64,000 nucleotides of DNA from Fomitopsis serialis (GCF_022376445.1 NW_025955022.1:169234-233233); one strand, 5' to 3'. Positions 10,147-23,534 are shown, counted from the stretch's first letter. A program made the numbers and translations. The notes: a model not told the origin generated them from the sequence alone.

Positions 10147-12760
10147 ATGGCAAACAGCAAGCACGAAGACACACCTCTAGAAGTAGACATTATTGTAGCG
10201 GGAGGCAAGTAGAGTGTCTAATCGCGCACAAGGAACTAGATTGGACTGACTCCCTGTTGTTCCTGCAGGTGGCACCGCCGGGTGCGTCGTCGCAGGCCGC
10301 CTAGCAGCCGCAGACCCCTCCCTGCGCATCCTAGTCCTCGAAGCGGGCCCTCCTACGCACGAAGACCTCGCACACACCCAGCCGGCACGATATCTCACGC
10401 ATCTCCTCCCCGGCAGTCGCACCATCAAGCTCTACGAAGGGAAGGAGAGCGAATTTCTGGGCGGGAGGAGACCCGTCGTTCCGTGTGCGCAGTGCTTGGG
10501 CGGCGGTTCGAGTGTGAATTGTGAGTGGACGTGTCTGGTAGTTGAGCTGAAATAGTTGAGGCTTGTGTAGTCGCGATGTATGCGCGTGCGGCGGCGTCGG
10601 ACTACGATGACTGGGAGACGGTACATGGGAATCCAGGGTGGGGTTCGAAGGACCTGCTCCCACTATTCAAGAAGGTGCGTGAGCGCGGGCCAGAGGTGAA
10701 GCGAGTGAAGCGCGCACATTGAAATTGTCGGTATCACCAGTGCGAGACGTACCAGGTCACGTCGGGAAAGGAGACACATGGTTACGAAGGGCCTTTGAAG
10801 GTATCGTACGGAGGACACTTCACGAACCTCGGGCAGCAATTCCTCGACGTAGCCAGTCGGTACGACAGAACCCGCAGAGTGACCGACGACCCGAACGACC
10901 TAGGCGAATGCAATGCGTATGCGGTAAGCAGAACGGAAAATCCGTGACGTTGCTACCACTCACCATGTGTAAATGTGCAGAGGTGGCAGAAGTAAGCACA
11001 CACAACAGCACACAACCCCCGAGGCTGTCTTGCTGATCACCACCTGAATGCAGGTGGATCGACGCTGAGAAGGGAACAAGGTCAGACGTAGCTCATCACT
11101 ACATCTACAACCAGGCGCACAACAAAAACCTCATCATCATGACCGGCTTTCACGTTAGGAGAGTCATCTTCGAGTGCGTATACGCCCACGCTCGCGGAAC
11201 TCCTCGACGAATTGACCGAGTATGCAGCGGGAAACGTGCAGCAGGAGTAGAATACGTCCCGAACATCAGGGTGCACCCTGAGCTCGAGCTGGGTGAGGTC
11301 CGCGTAGCCAAGGCTTCCCTGATGATCGTCCTTTCCGCGGGAGCGTTTGGGTCCCCAGCAATTCTGGAGAGGTCAGGTATCGGTGCTGATCGTCTCATGC
11401 GATCACTCGGGATCGCGCCTGTCGTCGACTTACCTGGTGTCGGCGAGAACTATCAAGGCCCGTTCATATGTCCAAATGACGCACGGAAATCTGACAAACT
11501 TGCTTGACAGACCACGACGTCTGCTTCACGCCGTATCTAGTAGGCGAGGAAGCAGACACACTGGACGGGATCATCCGCAGTGAACCGAAGGAACTTGAGA
11601 GTGAGTCCACATACTGGATGCGCCGCCGACTGACCTCCGAGTAGCTCACTTATTCGGGTAGAGTGGTCTGCACAGTGGCTAGAGAGTGGTAATGGCTTGA
11701 TGGCGCATAAGTGCGTACCTGTGTGACTCCAAGGAACGGTGCTTGATATTTTCCCAAGCGGTGTCGACGCAGGCATCAAGATACGACCCTCTGAGAAAGA
11801 GTTGGACGACATTGGCCCTGAGTTCCGACAGCGATGGGAGGACTACTATGCGAACTCACCTGATAAACCAGTTTTCTGGCTGGGAGCTCTTTCGATGTAC
11901 GTGGTTGCTTCGTTTGTGCGCTGCCATACCCAAATTTGAGTCTTCCAGGTTCGTCGGAGACCCATCTACAGTACCAGCAAGAAAGTACTGCTCAGCGGAT
12001 TACTTCCTCGACTATCCCGCATCCATTGGCTACGTCCACATCACATCCGCTGACAACGTGAACGCTGCTCCGGACTTCGACCCAAAGTACTTCAGTCGGT
12101 GAGCGCGTCCCAACCGCCATCCACTTACGTTCGTCTCACTCAACCCCCATCGATGTAGCCAAGAGGACGTCGTGCTTCTGCGCTGGGCATACAAGCGCGG
12201 CAGGGAGATAATGCGGCGCATGCCCTTGTACCGCGGAGAGTACGCACCTGCCCACCCTCAATTCCACGAGGACAGCGACGCAGTTTGTCGGCAAGACAGG
12301 CCGCCCGTAGATGTCATCGCGCCGGATATCGTGTATACGAAGGAGGATGATGCGGCGATAGACGAGTTCTTGCGGAAGTACGTCTCGACGACCTGGCATT
12401 CGGTTGGTGGACTGTTCTTCGGTGTTGTTTGTCGTTCACTGACTGCGCAGTAATCCAGATGGGGACCTGTGCGATGAAGGCGCGCAGTGACGGCGGAGTA
12501 GTAGATTCCCGCCTGAGGGTCTATGGAGTAGAAGGGCTCATGGTGGCAGGTGAGCAAGCTTGGCGCCCAGGGGAATGGACGCTGATAGCCTATAGACTTG
12601 TCCATTGCGCCGGCCAATGTCTCTGCAGTGAGTGTAGTGGACTCGTTGTATTCGTGGCCTTAATTAACCTGATGTATAGAATACATACTCGACTGCCGTC
12701 GTGATCGGAGAGAAGGCAGCCGTTCTCGTCGCAGAGGAGCTTGAAATACGCGGTGTCTGA
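10147..12760 (+). CDS. AOX: Alcohol (methanol) oxidase, GMC family
   Basis: Fifteen exons: 10147-10204, 10269-10520, 10571-10674, 10741-10923, 10981-10991, 11054-11173, 11228-11457, 11511-11600, 11662-11710, 11759-11896, 11949-12098, 12159-12402, 12459-12549, 12596-12627, 12680-12760. They join in frame to 610 codons without an internal stop. Motifs follow FAD alcohol oxidases: IIVAGGGTAGC (FAD-binding, residues 15-25), GGRRPVVPCAQCLGGGSSVNF, the RSGIGA and VDLPGVGENYQD motifs, and the paired C-terminal catalytic residues His542 in TWHSMGTC and Asn585 in NTYSTAVVIGEKAA. The enzyme oxidises methanol or other short alcohols to aldehyde with release of H2O2. In wood-decay fungi such enzymes are thought to supply peroxide during lignin demethylation. 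Two introns start with GC (at 10205 and 11458) and exon 5 is only 11 nt, so automated predictors may break this model. No signal peptide is visible. Confidence 0.93.
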
Positions 12761-13670
12761 CTTGTAATCTGTATTGGTGAATAATCAGTCAAATATCCAG
12801 TCGGACGACTTGCCTGCACGCCGATCAGAGATCGCGAGGTGTCCATCTTCATGAAGACGAGAGCAGACTGAATGCGTCTCTGGACTCAATGCGCAGCTAC
12901 AGTACAGGTTACTTCGCTGTGACGAGAAAGAAACAGCCCAAGGCGAGCACAGGGCGAAACTGAGGTAATCTCACCGAGGATGTGCAGTGCATAGCTCCGA
13001 GTCTTCTCATCCTTTGGCACGAACAAATAGCTTCCCCAACCGCGCACAAATCAGTGCCGTGTGAGCCCGGGCATCGCTCAATAGCTGCGAAGATCATCTA
13101 TTATGTTGATGCTGTGTTCAGGAAGGACTGCTAGCTTGAGCCTGAAGCTTACAGTGAATTTAACTTGTGGCCTTCATGAAAGCACATCGTATGACGGATT
13201 GTACTTCCGAAGTCGTGATACTGTAACTCTCCAACGGCACCCCAAAGACCTTCAAATTAGATTCCGTTAGCAGGTTGATTCACGGAGAGAAGTATGCAAA
13301 CACGTACGATTCATGACAGTCGGGCACAAACACCCGCTTGGTGGCGGTGAGCCCAAACTGTGCCGCAAACAGGGCGCCGGGGCGCGTCTGCCACGCGAGC
13401 ACAAGTCCTTAGTCTTGCCTGTCATTTGCAACTCCGTGAACGGACGGCGACCTGCCGCAACTCGCCTTTCCTGACCTGCACGACTACCTTCCTCCTCAGC
13501 CTCCGCGATTCTTCCTGCTGGTGGGGGCTTGATTGGCGCACGCTCGCGCTCACCGCTGCTTTGCTATACTCTGAATCTGACATCGAAGCCTCGAGATCAG
13601 AACGCGTGATTCATAGGCTCAGGCTGTATTGCCCTGCACGAAGACGACTTCAAGCTTCGGATCCCATACC
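12761..13670. other. Intergenic between two + strand genes
   Basis: Holds the 3' UTR of the oxidase gene and the promoter of the Munc13-like gene. No supported open frame or RNA gene. Confidence 0.5.
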
Positions 13671-16600
13671 ATGTCAAGACGTAGCCACGCCGGTTCAGTG
13701 CATCATGAACGGAGGGTGTCGAAGTTCCGTGTGTCCGACGAGGACTTAATGAAGTGCGTCGTGCTGCCGCAGTGCAGACCAAACGTTAACCATCTCCACT
13801 CGCTATAGCTACATATTCCGTGTCGCGTAAGTCCCGATGAACACTACGTTAGATCTCATTAATGTTCCTGCAGGTATCTGAGCTATCAGCTACAGCCCAA
13901 GCCCGTCGAGACCCATGCCGAGGAGGAATCCAAGTCGTCAGATTACTCTGCCCGAATACAGGGCGCCCTCCACAACTCCATCTTCTCCATTGGTGATCTC
14001 TTCAAGGACTTGCGAGATGGACCCAAGTCCGTGAGGTTTCCGAAGGATCTGCTGAAGGTGCTGGAGCAGAAGCTGCAGAATATTGCAATGGGCAAGGACC
14101 CAGCGTGCGTGATAGTCTTGATGACTCAACGACGTCAATCTGAGCTCTCCCCAGATACTCTGAACAGCTCACGCGGAGAACTATGGCGGTCTTTTATGGG
14201 CGAGTGCAGGACGAGACCTTCAAACGACAAATGAAGGAGAATCGCAAGATCGAGGAGCTAATCCTCATGTTTGCAACGAACGCCACGAATGTCCTGAAGA
14301 AGGAACCTTCCTTGGCCGGCGATGGCTGGAAGCTTGAGCTGAACAACCACATCGCTTACTTCATTCGCCTGCTTCGGGAATGCTTACGACAAATCAGCCA
14401 CGTACCGCCAGAATTGACGGCTCGGCTAGACATGTATGCAGAGAAGCTCGCACCATCACAAGCTCCCAGCGACTCTGGTTACGATTCGTCTTCAACACGC
14501 GACTCCATGGTGTCCCCGAAGCGAGTCAGCCAGCACATCTCTGACATGCCCTTGCTCTTGACTGCCGCCCAGTTGTTCAAGCTACCGGAGTCTTCAATAC
14601 AACAGGAGATGCAAGAACTTGGAAAGTACTGTACTCCGAAGGCAAGCCATCCGCTCATGCATTCTTGCACATTCGGTTTACCCTCTATCAGGCTGCTCTC
14701 ACAGACTTGAAGGTATCCGCCTAGCCTTTGGTCCCGCTGAGCTCCTGTGCTGACAGACTATCAGACTTGTCTCAAGAACATCAATGCTGGTGCTGCTTTC
14801 CCTGGCCGCCGCGACGACTTCGAGAGTGAAGCAGCGTGGCAATATTGGCGAACGCTCGAAACGTCTCACCTATCCCAGCTCATGCTTGTTATGGTACAGG
14901 TCAACCCCGAGATCGCCAAGGGCCCATCCACAGAACCTCCCCTCTCCGCTGGCCCGAATGGGCGCCCCGGATCCATGTACTCACAACGGTCTACCAGGCC
15001 GGACTCATTCTATGCCGCGGGCACGTCACAACGGAACGCATCCATCAGCAGTAGACATTCACTGCACCATGCGAATAGTATCACCGCCGACGACTTCGGT
15101 AACATCGAGGAGGAGGTCGATGGCGACGACGACATTCCCGTCGGGCACCACTTCACCTTCATCCCTCCGAACCCACGGAAGTACTACAAGCGGCTGCTGG
15201 AGCACTGTCTCATCGCGGATCTGGAGGCGATGCTCAGTCCGACAGTAGGTGATGACGACGAGGTTTCGCTAGGAATACTCTCCTCACCACACATCGAGCT
15301 GATCAACGAGGTCGCGCTGCGGTGGCGGATAGGCCAGCCGTATCGTGTGACGTGCTTCCTGGATCTCGTGAGGCAGTTTTATGAGCGGAATGAGGTGCCG
15401 CTGGAGTGCATCCCCGAGGCGCTGCAGAACATACAGAAAGTCCTGAGCGAGGTCGAGCTGGAGAAGTGGCCGATGCAAGATGTAAGGCCCCTTGGCTCAC
15501 ATACCTATCTGACTGGTGTATTGACCGACCTTCATGCCAGCGCGATTACCTAGCACAGGTGTACGGCAGCCTCTTCAGCATATTCTTATCCTCCCTCTAC
15601 CATGCCATGGAAGCCATCCCGAACCTGAAGCAGTCTGAGGTAGCGCCCTTCATTCACATCCTCGAGGTAGTTCGCGCGAGCGGGCTGCTCGAGAAGTACG
15701 ACGTCGACGTGGCCGCCCGGGTCGCTGATGTCCAGGAACAAGTGCGCACCGTAGCTGCTCGCTACTACGGCCAGAAACGGCAGGAGTTCCTCGCAGCACC
15801 AGGGGTGAACAAGGCGCTCCCGCATCTGCTCATGACAGACGAGATCGAGAAGGCCGCGAAGCTGCTGGACAAGCGGTTCCCTGAGCCTATACTTGGGTAC
15901 GCGTGCGTGCTTGCTGCCTTCGTCTGTGCGGAATGGCCTGACGTTTTGCCGCAGTCGACTGGACATCGTGTCGTTAGTGGTCGAGGTCCAGGTGCCGCAC
16001 TTCCTCATAGACCTGGACGACTCGCGGAAACGACTATTCGAAGACTCTATGAACGGGCCAACACCTGATGTCCCGATTCAGGACGTTTTCGCGCTTTATC
16101 GACGTGCGAAGACCCTGATGGCCATGTTCAATGCTTTCGTGCCAAAGTGAGTACACTCGAATTCAGAAGCCAGTTGTGGACTGTGGCATTGAACATTCTG
16201 CAGTGGAGATATCCAGTTCGACCTGGGAGGGTACTTCCAGCCATACGTACAGCAATGGCTAGTCAATATGGACAACAAGACAACCCAGTGGGTCCAAGCT
16301 GTGAGGATTTTCCCATCCCGTTCTACTTATATATGCTTACCCACATCTCGCTGTAGGCGATCGCGGCGGACAAAGTATGTTATGTGGTGCAAGGAATGTT
16401 CGCAACTGAGCATAACTGACTACGCTGTGACAGTTCCAACCAGAAGGTACGGAGGGGCACAGTTCTTCTATCATTGATCTGTTCGATTCTTTGCGGAGCC
16501 CTATCACGTTCCTGGAGGAACTGGAATGGGAGGATGAATACCAGGAGGCGAGGTTCTTCACGAGCTTGTCTAAGGTGAGATAGGGAACAGGGCGCTCCGC

Positions 16601-18696
16601 CTTGACGTTTTCTGGCTGACCTATCTGCGTAGACCATCAGCAAGGCGATTGAGCAGTACTGTCGAAGCGTGGAGGAGCTCTTCATGACGGAGATGTTCCC
16701 ACGACCGACCGACTACCTTCAGCCACAGAAGTCGTCCGCGTGGCTAGAGAAGGCCAGGCAGCTGGCGGCCGTCGGCGAGAAGAAGGTCGAGATGTTCACG
16801 TTCCAGCCCGAGTCGTGCGTCAAGTTGAACAACGTCGAGGCCGCACGGCGGCTGCTGGACCAGATGTACGCGCAGATGCAGGCGGACAAGAAGACGGAGG
16901 CCTTGCAGCAGGCACCCCCTGTACCAGAGAAGGTAGAGCGGAATGACCGATTCTTGTTCACCGTGAAGATCTGCATCGCGGAGGGGCTCATACCTCTGGA
17001 CACGAGTCCGTCGTCGAAGCTGGACACCTTCATCACTCTGAGTGATGAGCAGGGACACCGCCTAGCTAAGACACGTACTATCTACGAGTCGCTAAGCCCT
17101 CGATGTGCGCCGTTCTCTTGCTTCCCACTCGCTAATCGGTCACTGAAATAACCTTTCCAGGGGACGAGACGTTCGACATCTCAGTAGAGAAACCACTCTG
17201 GCTGATGGTTAGTGTCCGTGACCGTGCTCTAGTTGGCAAGCACGACACTGTCGGCCGAGCATACATCTGCCTGGACCCGCGGCGATACGGCGACTTCCTC
17301 ACGCACGACCAGTGGATGGATCTCGACAGCCAAGGGCGGATATTGCTTCGTATCAGCATGGAGGGCGAGAAGGACGACCTGCAGTTCTACTTCGGGCGTG
17401 CCTTCCGGTCACTCAAACGTGCGGAGAGCGACATGGTCCGCGTCTTCATTGACAAGGTCAGTTCGTTCCCACTCTCACGCTAGGCACGCTGTGAACGTCC
17501 GGGCCGCAGGTCACGCCGTTCATCCAGCAATGCCTGTCGAAGGTGGTGCTCAAGACGCTCGTCAAGTCCACGAGCGGGAGCATCGACTACAACCGGGCGC
17601 TGGGGAACGTCACCGCGCTGTTCGGGCAGGCGCTCGGGCAGAACAGCGCGGAGGTCATGATCCCGCTGCCGCAGTCGGAGAAGCCGCGCATCCGGCCGGA
17701 GGCGCTGACGGACGTGGAGATCGAGCAGGCGATCGCGCCGCTGTTCGACTACCTCGACGCGATCCTGCCGACGTTCAACACGTACCTGAGCGAGAGCACG
17801 AAGGAGATGGTGATGACGCGCGTGTGGAAGGAGATCCTGAACGTGATCAGGGCCTGCTCATCCCGCCGCTGTCGGACATCTCGAGCGACATGAAGCCGCT
17901 GACGGACAAGGAGGTCGACATCGTGTTCAAGTGGCTCAAGGTGCGTGTAGGCGGGGCACCGCGGCGTGGGTGGGGCTGACACGGTCCGCGCAGTTTTTGC
18001 GAGATTACTTCTACGCGGGCGGAGAGGGGCCCGTGCCGATCGAGTCGCTCCAGAACCAGAAGTACCGCGACGTGCTGTCCATCCGGCTCTACTACGACTG
18101 GCATACGTGCGTGCCTCCGCTCTCTACCCGCCTGCGCTGACACACACCTCCCGCACAGGGACGCGCTGATGGAGGAGTGCGTGCGGATGATGCAGCAGAG
18201 CCTGCGCGCGTCGCCGGCGGTGAAGAAGCGCGCCAAGTCGGTGTACCAGCAGCGCAACCTCGGGACGATCAAGAAGCGCAAGAAGGAGAAGCAGGAGGAG
18301 AAGGAGGTCAACAACGGCGAGACCATCCTGCGGATCCTCCGCATGCGGTACGTCCCCTCCCCGCGCCCCGCGCGTCCGCCCGCCCGCACTAACCGCGTTT
18401 GCCTCTCCCGCTCGCCTTTCTCCCCTGTCCCCTGCCCCGGGCTACCCACCGCACCCCTTCCGTCCTTCCGCCCTTCCTGATCGTTACGCACCCGCGTCCT
18501 CGTCCACGCGGGCAGGCCAGGCACGTCGGACTTCATCGCGCAGCAGCTGCACGCGATGACGAGCCTGCAGGCGGAGCGCGAGGCGCAGGAGCAGGAGGCC
18601 GCGCGGCGGAAGGCCGCGCGCCCGCGCCAGGGGCAGCAGCCGTCCGTGCCCGCGATCCCGCCCCTGCCGCCGCTCCCGCCCAAGTCGCCTGCGTAG
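13671..18696 (+). CDS. Munc13/UNC-13-like protein with C2 and MHD regions
   Basis: Seventeen exons: 13671-13753, 13809-13826, 13874-14104, 14155-14641, 14692-14712, 14765-15481, 15541-15896, 15955-16146, 16204-16300, 16357-16374, 16434-16574, 16633-17104, 17161-17456, 17510-17940, 17994-18106, 18159-18347, 18516-18696. Predicted length is about 1,347 residues. The long helical body matches fungal proteins with Munc13-homology domains. A C2 domain lies near residues 890-1025 (FLFTVKICIAEGL, LSPRWDETFDISV, WLMVSVRDR). The second MHD follows, then a Pro-rich tail (PAIPPLPPLPPKSP). Such proteins tether and prime exocytic vesicles at growth sites; the target here is inference. The usual Ca-binding aspartates of C2 are mostly absent, suggesting Ca-independent lipid or protein binding. 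Three exons are only 18-21 nt and the intron at 14642 starts with GC. One base appears to be missing near 17848 in exon 14, where the frame changes without an intron. Confidence 0.88.
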
Positions 18697-19443
18697 GCGG
18701 GCGTGGGGGGAAGGGGAGGGCGGGTAATTGGGGGGAGTGCTGGGTGCCGGGGATGGGACTGGACTGATACCTTGCATAGTATACCAGCGACTCTTCGTTT
18801 CGTGGTGGTTCGTGTTCATACCTATAGCAGTTGTGCTGCTGCTGCTGCTGATGCTTCGTTTCTGTCTCTTATGCAATTCTTGGTTGAGTCTGGTACCGTG
18901 ATGTGACTGTGTCGGGCGATGCTGCATGCCCACACCTTCGGTACATACAGCGTTAAATCGAACTATGCACGTCCATGGCTGTTCTCGCAGGCTCTACGCA
19001 ACAGGGTTCCATCGAGTGCCGAAGCAGCGCTGAGCGCGTTCGATTCCGAGCGAGCAAGCTTACGATAAGGATATGCATGTACAGCTACTGCTACCAGCGA
19101 TCGCCCTGAGCGAGGCGACCGCAACAACAGGAGGGAGCCGTCCGTCCATCGTCGCCAATGGGGCAGGGTTGAGATCTGAGAGGGGGCAACTAACAACTAG
19201 CGTAAGGTAGGGTATAGAAATACAAGAGGGGGCGGTACGGTAGCAGGCGGGGATATATAAGGTGCAGGAGGCCACGGCTCCGCGTGCTATTTTACAACCG
19301 GCGTGTGCGCGGAATTGCGGGTGGGGATCCGGACGTCCTTCCTTCCTTCATGCGCGGGGCCGGGGACCGCGATGGATCGTTGGTGGCTGGCGCCACCGTA
19401 TGCAAGGGCCCGAGGTGTGGATACGCATCGGGGGATCCTCTCT
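18697..19443. other. Intergenic between converging genes
   Basis: 3' flanks of the Munc13-like gene (+) and the small unrecognised gene (-). Contains a CTG microsatellite at about 18835-18852 (six units, imperfect). No gene supported. Confidence 0.55.
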
Positions 19444-20125
19444 CTAAAAGCAGGGCGCCGGCGCGGGCTCCTCTTCCTCGGATATGGACGAGAGCGAAGA
19501 GTGGCGGGAGCGGAGCTCGGCGGCCGAGCGCTGTCTCATCGGGGCGCCCTGCATGTTGAGCGCGGGCGGGCGCGCTGGGTAGGCCGGGGGCGGGGTGTAG
19601 CTCGAGGGCAGGGCCGGGGCGGGGTGCGAGCGAGGGGAGGCGGTATAGATGATGTAGGGCTCCATGCTCTCCGGCTCGTCGTGGGGGTGGGAGGGGTAGC
19701 GGTAGGGCGCGGGCTGCGCGGGTGGCGGCGCGTCCTCGTAGTCTCGTCGGCGTCTGCGGCTGCGAGGATGTCGACCCACGAGTACGTGATCGGGGGGAGC
19801 GCCTGGGGGGTGTGAGCGTCTGCGGAGGCGTCACGCATGACGGCGCGGTGGGGGGCGCGCACCTTGGCGTCTGCGCCCGCGGCGCTGTCGATCCACTCTG
19901 CGATGCGGCGCGTCCACTCGCGGCGGCGGAGGAACTCGACGCGCTCCTTGCGCTGCGCGACGGACTCGACGAACTTGTCCTGGCGGGCCTTGGCGGGTGC
20001 CTGGGCATGTACAGCTCGATCGGCGCGGGATCGGGCGTCCAGGGGAGGGCGGCGTCGTGCGGCGACGGAAGCTTTGACGACGAGGGCGCGCCGGTCGACG
20101 CGAGCTGGCGGGGGAACGTGGACAT
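19444..20125 (-). CDS. Unrecognised small Arg/Pro/Ser-rich protein
   Basis: Not recognised. Start at 20125 (MSTFPRQLAST), stop at 19444. The reading changes frame twice, near 20005 and near 19752, with no splice sites at either point. Restoring one base at each would give about 227 residues. What can be seen: a charged helix in the middle (KERVEFLRRREWTRRIAEWI), an ITYSWVDILAAADADE acidic stretch, a Pro/Tyr-rich region, and a C-terminal SSLSSISEEEEPAP tail. This looks like one coherent protein, which argues that the frame changes are sequencing errors rather than decay. No signal peptide or membrane segment. Codon use is strongly GC-biased like its neighbours. Confidence 0.55.
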
Positions 20126-20198
20126 GGCAGTGGTGCGGGCAGCGTGCAGGGTCGGACGCGAGCGCGGGGGCGTGGGCTGCGCGTCGTCTGGAGGTTGT

Positions 20199-20208
20199 GT
20201 ATATATAG
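20199..20208 (-). promoter_or_regulatory. TATA-like element of the small - strand gene
   Basis: On the minus strand this reads CTATATATAC, about 75 bases upstream of the ATG at 20125. That is a reasonable distance for a short-leader fungal promoter and it supports the start choice. Confidence 0.45.
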
Positions 20209-23200
20209 GGAGGCGGAAAACGGCGGCAGAAGTCTGAGTCAGAACGGTGGGCGTGCTGACGGCATGGACCGCGCGGATGGATCGCGGGCGGCGTGCAGGC
20301 AGACGGTGACACGCCGTGGCGGTGGGCCTCCCCGGCCGAGGCCCTGCCCGCGGGTGCTGCCCGGCACCGCGTCCCATCGCCGATTCCGGCCCACGCGCCG
20401 CGCTCGAGTCCATCCGCCGCGCCCAACTAGGCAACAGCCCCGCGACCGTCCGCACCCAGCCAATCGCAGCCCCTCCGTCACCGCCCCCAGGTCGCGGGCG
20501 CCCGTCACGTGCGCACCGCCACCAATGAGCGTCCAGCGCGCCAGGCACCGCGGCGAGCGCACTTGCCGCAGCCCAGCGACCGCGTACCGTACGTACCGGC
20601 AGTCGGGCGCGGCCGAATGCCCATCACCACCAATGGGCAGGCCCATGCGGCGGTATTTTCGGACGCGCCCCCGGATCGACGGCCCTCCAAATGGGGTGCG
20701 CCAGATAAGTCAGTCGCCCATCGATCCTGGGCCTGGATCCCTGCGCACCCTGCGCCCGCAGGAGCTGCTGTGGGTCTGTATAAGCTCGAGCTGAACGCGC
20801 CTGCTTCGGTACGCACGTTTGCGCGGCCACTCGCCCTCGGCGAACTGCCATCACCCTGTCTCCCGGCATGCTCGTCCGTGGTTACCTGGCATTGGCATGG
20901 CGCCTCCGCAGACGAACAGAACGCTCGCTGTCTCGTTCCGATCGCGTTTGGGTGCGACATTGAGATATTGATGGCGGACCGCGCATCGCCAACGTAAAGC
21001 CTAAACGCAAACGTCCGCGGGGATCGCATCCGCCCGCACCCCACCTGCAGACACCTCCAGAGGGCCACCGGACGGTGGACGCGGCCCACGTCGTGTCTGG
21101 ACAGGCTCTCGGGCGCCGCGAAGCCCGCGTCGATAGCCTATCGGGCCCGCAGTCTATTGGCAGGGCGAGCAGCTGCTCGGGCAACGTGTCGTCGAACCGT
21201 GGACGTGGCGGTGAGCTATATGATATTGGGGCCCGGCCCACTTGCGGGAAGCAGCCCGGCGGCCTCGAGTAAGTCGCTCTCAACGCCACCAGATCTACGT
21301 GCACGCATGCCTGGCGCGCGCCAGGCATACGTACGCCTATCAGCCAAAGGTCCAAGTCGTTGAGATTTGAACATGAGTGGACGCGCGCGACCCTGCGTGA
21401 CGCGAGTCCGACTTGGACGGGGCTCACCTGCTGCCGCGACGCGACGACCGACTCACTACGCCTGCCAAAACGGGCGGAGGAGATTCGAGGAGACGGCGAC
21501 CGTGCACGCCGAAGATGGGAGCGAGTGTTTCGGGGCAACCGTCACCAGAGATGGCAGCCGTCGGGCGGAGCCACGTCGTCGTCCGCATCATCCTCGCCGG
21601 CGGTAAGTACGTCCGTATGTTCAGATCTCCCGCCAGGGATTGCGCGCTGCGACGGAGACCGGGACGCGGTCACGGGACGCGACGCGTCGGCGACCGCCGA
21701 GTCCCGACCGACGTGTCCGGGATGCGCGAACCCGGAAGTGGTTGCATTCTGCCAAGTGGATACATATGTACCGTCCCAACGTTGGCGACACGCCCGCCGT
21801 CCTCGAGGCGTCGTCGGGAAAGCTGCCCGGTCGCGGAGTGCACCGCTCTTCGCTGCAGCTACATAGCTCCCGACAACGCCGACCCCGACAGCACCGCCAC
21901 CGTGACCGCAGCCGAAGTTCAAGTGGCCAGCTCCTCGCGATGTGCCCCACCGCTTGCTGCTGTACCGAGCGGGGCCCCGGAGGTATGGGAACCGGTTATG
22001 GCTGTATGAATTTGAAAGCCGGATTGACGACGCGCGCCTCAGTATGTAGGCCTCAGTTCGGACGTTCATCAATGCATCGCTCGCGTCAACCCGTCACGCG
22101 CGCCCTCGCCATCCGGGCGGCTCGTCAAGGAGCCGCGGTAAGGTACGTAGAGGCCCATGAGACGCGCCGTCCCGAGGAAAGGTCGCCTCAGGCGCCCCCT
22201 TCGAATGTCGCCGGGAGTCACGCGCGCCGTGGGCCTTGAAGCGCACTTGTACATGGCGCGAGCGGGCTCCCAGCGTGTCTGCGGCCTGATGGACGAGCGA
22301 GTTGAGGAGAAAAATGGTCAGGCCCGCTCGTTTTGGGAAGCTTGGAGTCGCGAGCGATTCTGGCAGGGACGGCTGAGGTTTATTTGTGTCCTACATTATT
22401 TGAGTACTGTGAGACACTTTCCGTCAATTAGCCTACGGATGCGTACGTAGACCGTGTGCGGGAAGTGTATCCACTGCGTGCTCGGTAGGACAACAGCAAG
22501 AACAGGTTTGTACTGCCAGTGAGATTAATTTGGCCACCTTGCGTTCGTCCAATCGTCGAACGGGCGCCTCTTTACAACATCGGGAAGATCTCGATCTCTC
22601 CGTGAGCTTCAGCCACAAGGTCGTCGCCTGACCCACACTTCCAGTTGCGCCTGTAATGCACCATGTCCTTGGGCGCCCTTCCGCCGGTCATGGATGGCAC
22701 AGGTCGACGCCAACGCCAAAGCGGGGCGCGCCTGAGCGCAAACCCGGCTAGTCGGACCACTTGCATCCCGGGGTGTGACTGAGCCAGTCCGGCCCGCGGC
22801 ACTTGTACACGCTGCGTTTTCCCCTCCCAGGTCGACATCGCGAAGCGTGCAGCGTATCGCGCGCTCTGTTGACACTGCGGCGAGCAGGATGCGCTATCGG
22901 AGTGAGTATGGAGGTATTAGAGGCAGACGACCGTAGCATATGGACAAGCTGTGGATTTCGGCAGGCGCGGTGGTCATGGGTGCCTACCACTACTGTAGCG
23001 TGCGTGGGGTTCGAGTTTGATTGGAACGAGCTTGTCCAGGGTCGGGTGGGTATGACACTCCACGCAGCTGATGCGACCGTATGACGCCCCACAGGCAGCG
23101 TGCTCCTTCAATACTACTACTGGTACGTCAGTGTTGCACTCACCGCGGCTCTCTTCTGTGCTGATTCCGGAAGTGTAGGAGCGTTCGTGCAGGCGGAGCT

Positions 23201-23534
23201 GGTGTGACTCGGTGGCCGTGGGTGATTGACGACTTCCTGGGCGTCCGATGCGTAGAAACTTGGCATTGAGTTCAGTCCTGCGGCGTCGGGGGCGCCCTAC
23301 GCAAATGCCAGTTGGCAGCGCACTGCGGTGCATGCACATATGTCGACGCTCGGTGTTCGTCGGCTTTGCGTCGAGTCATGTAGCGTCCACACCAACTCGG
23401 AGGCCCGTGTCCGCGGCCAGCTCACTCGCACAGATCACGCAAGTCTCACTCGTCAGTCCCTCGCGCTGCGCGAAGCTCGCGCCGGCGGGCGTCACCCAGC
23501 CGAACGGAACGCGAGGATCTGCGAACGGCTCTCC
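20209..23534. other. 3.3 kb GC-rich region without a supported gene
   Basis: Many overlapping open frames exist on both strands because GC is high, but none shows a domain, consistent codon bias or a splice chain. Could hold a decayed gene or transposon remnant; I cannot name one. Confidence 0.45.
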
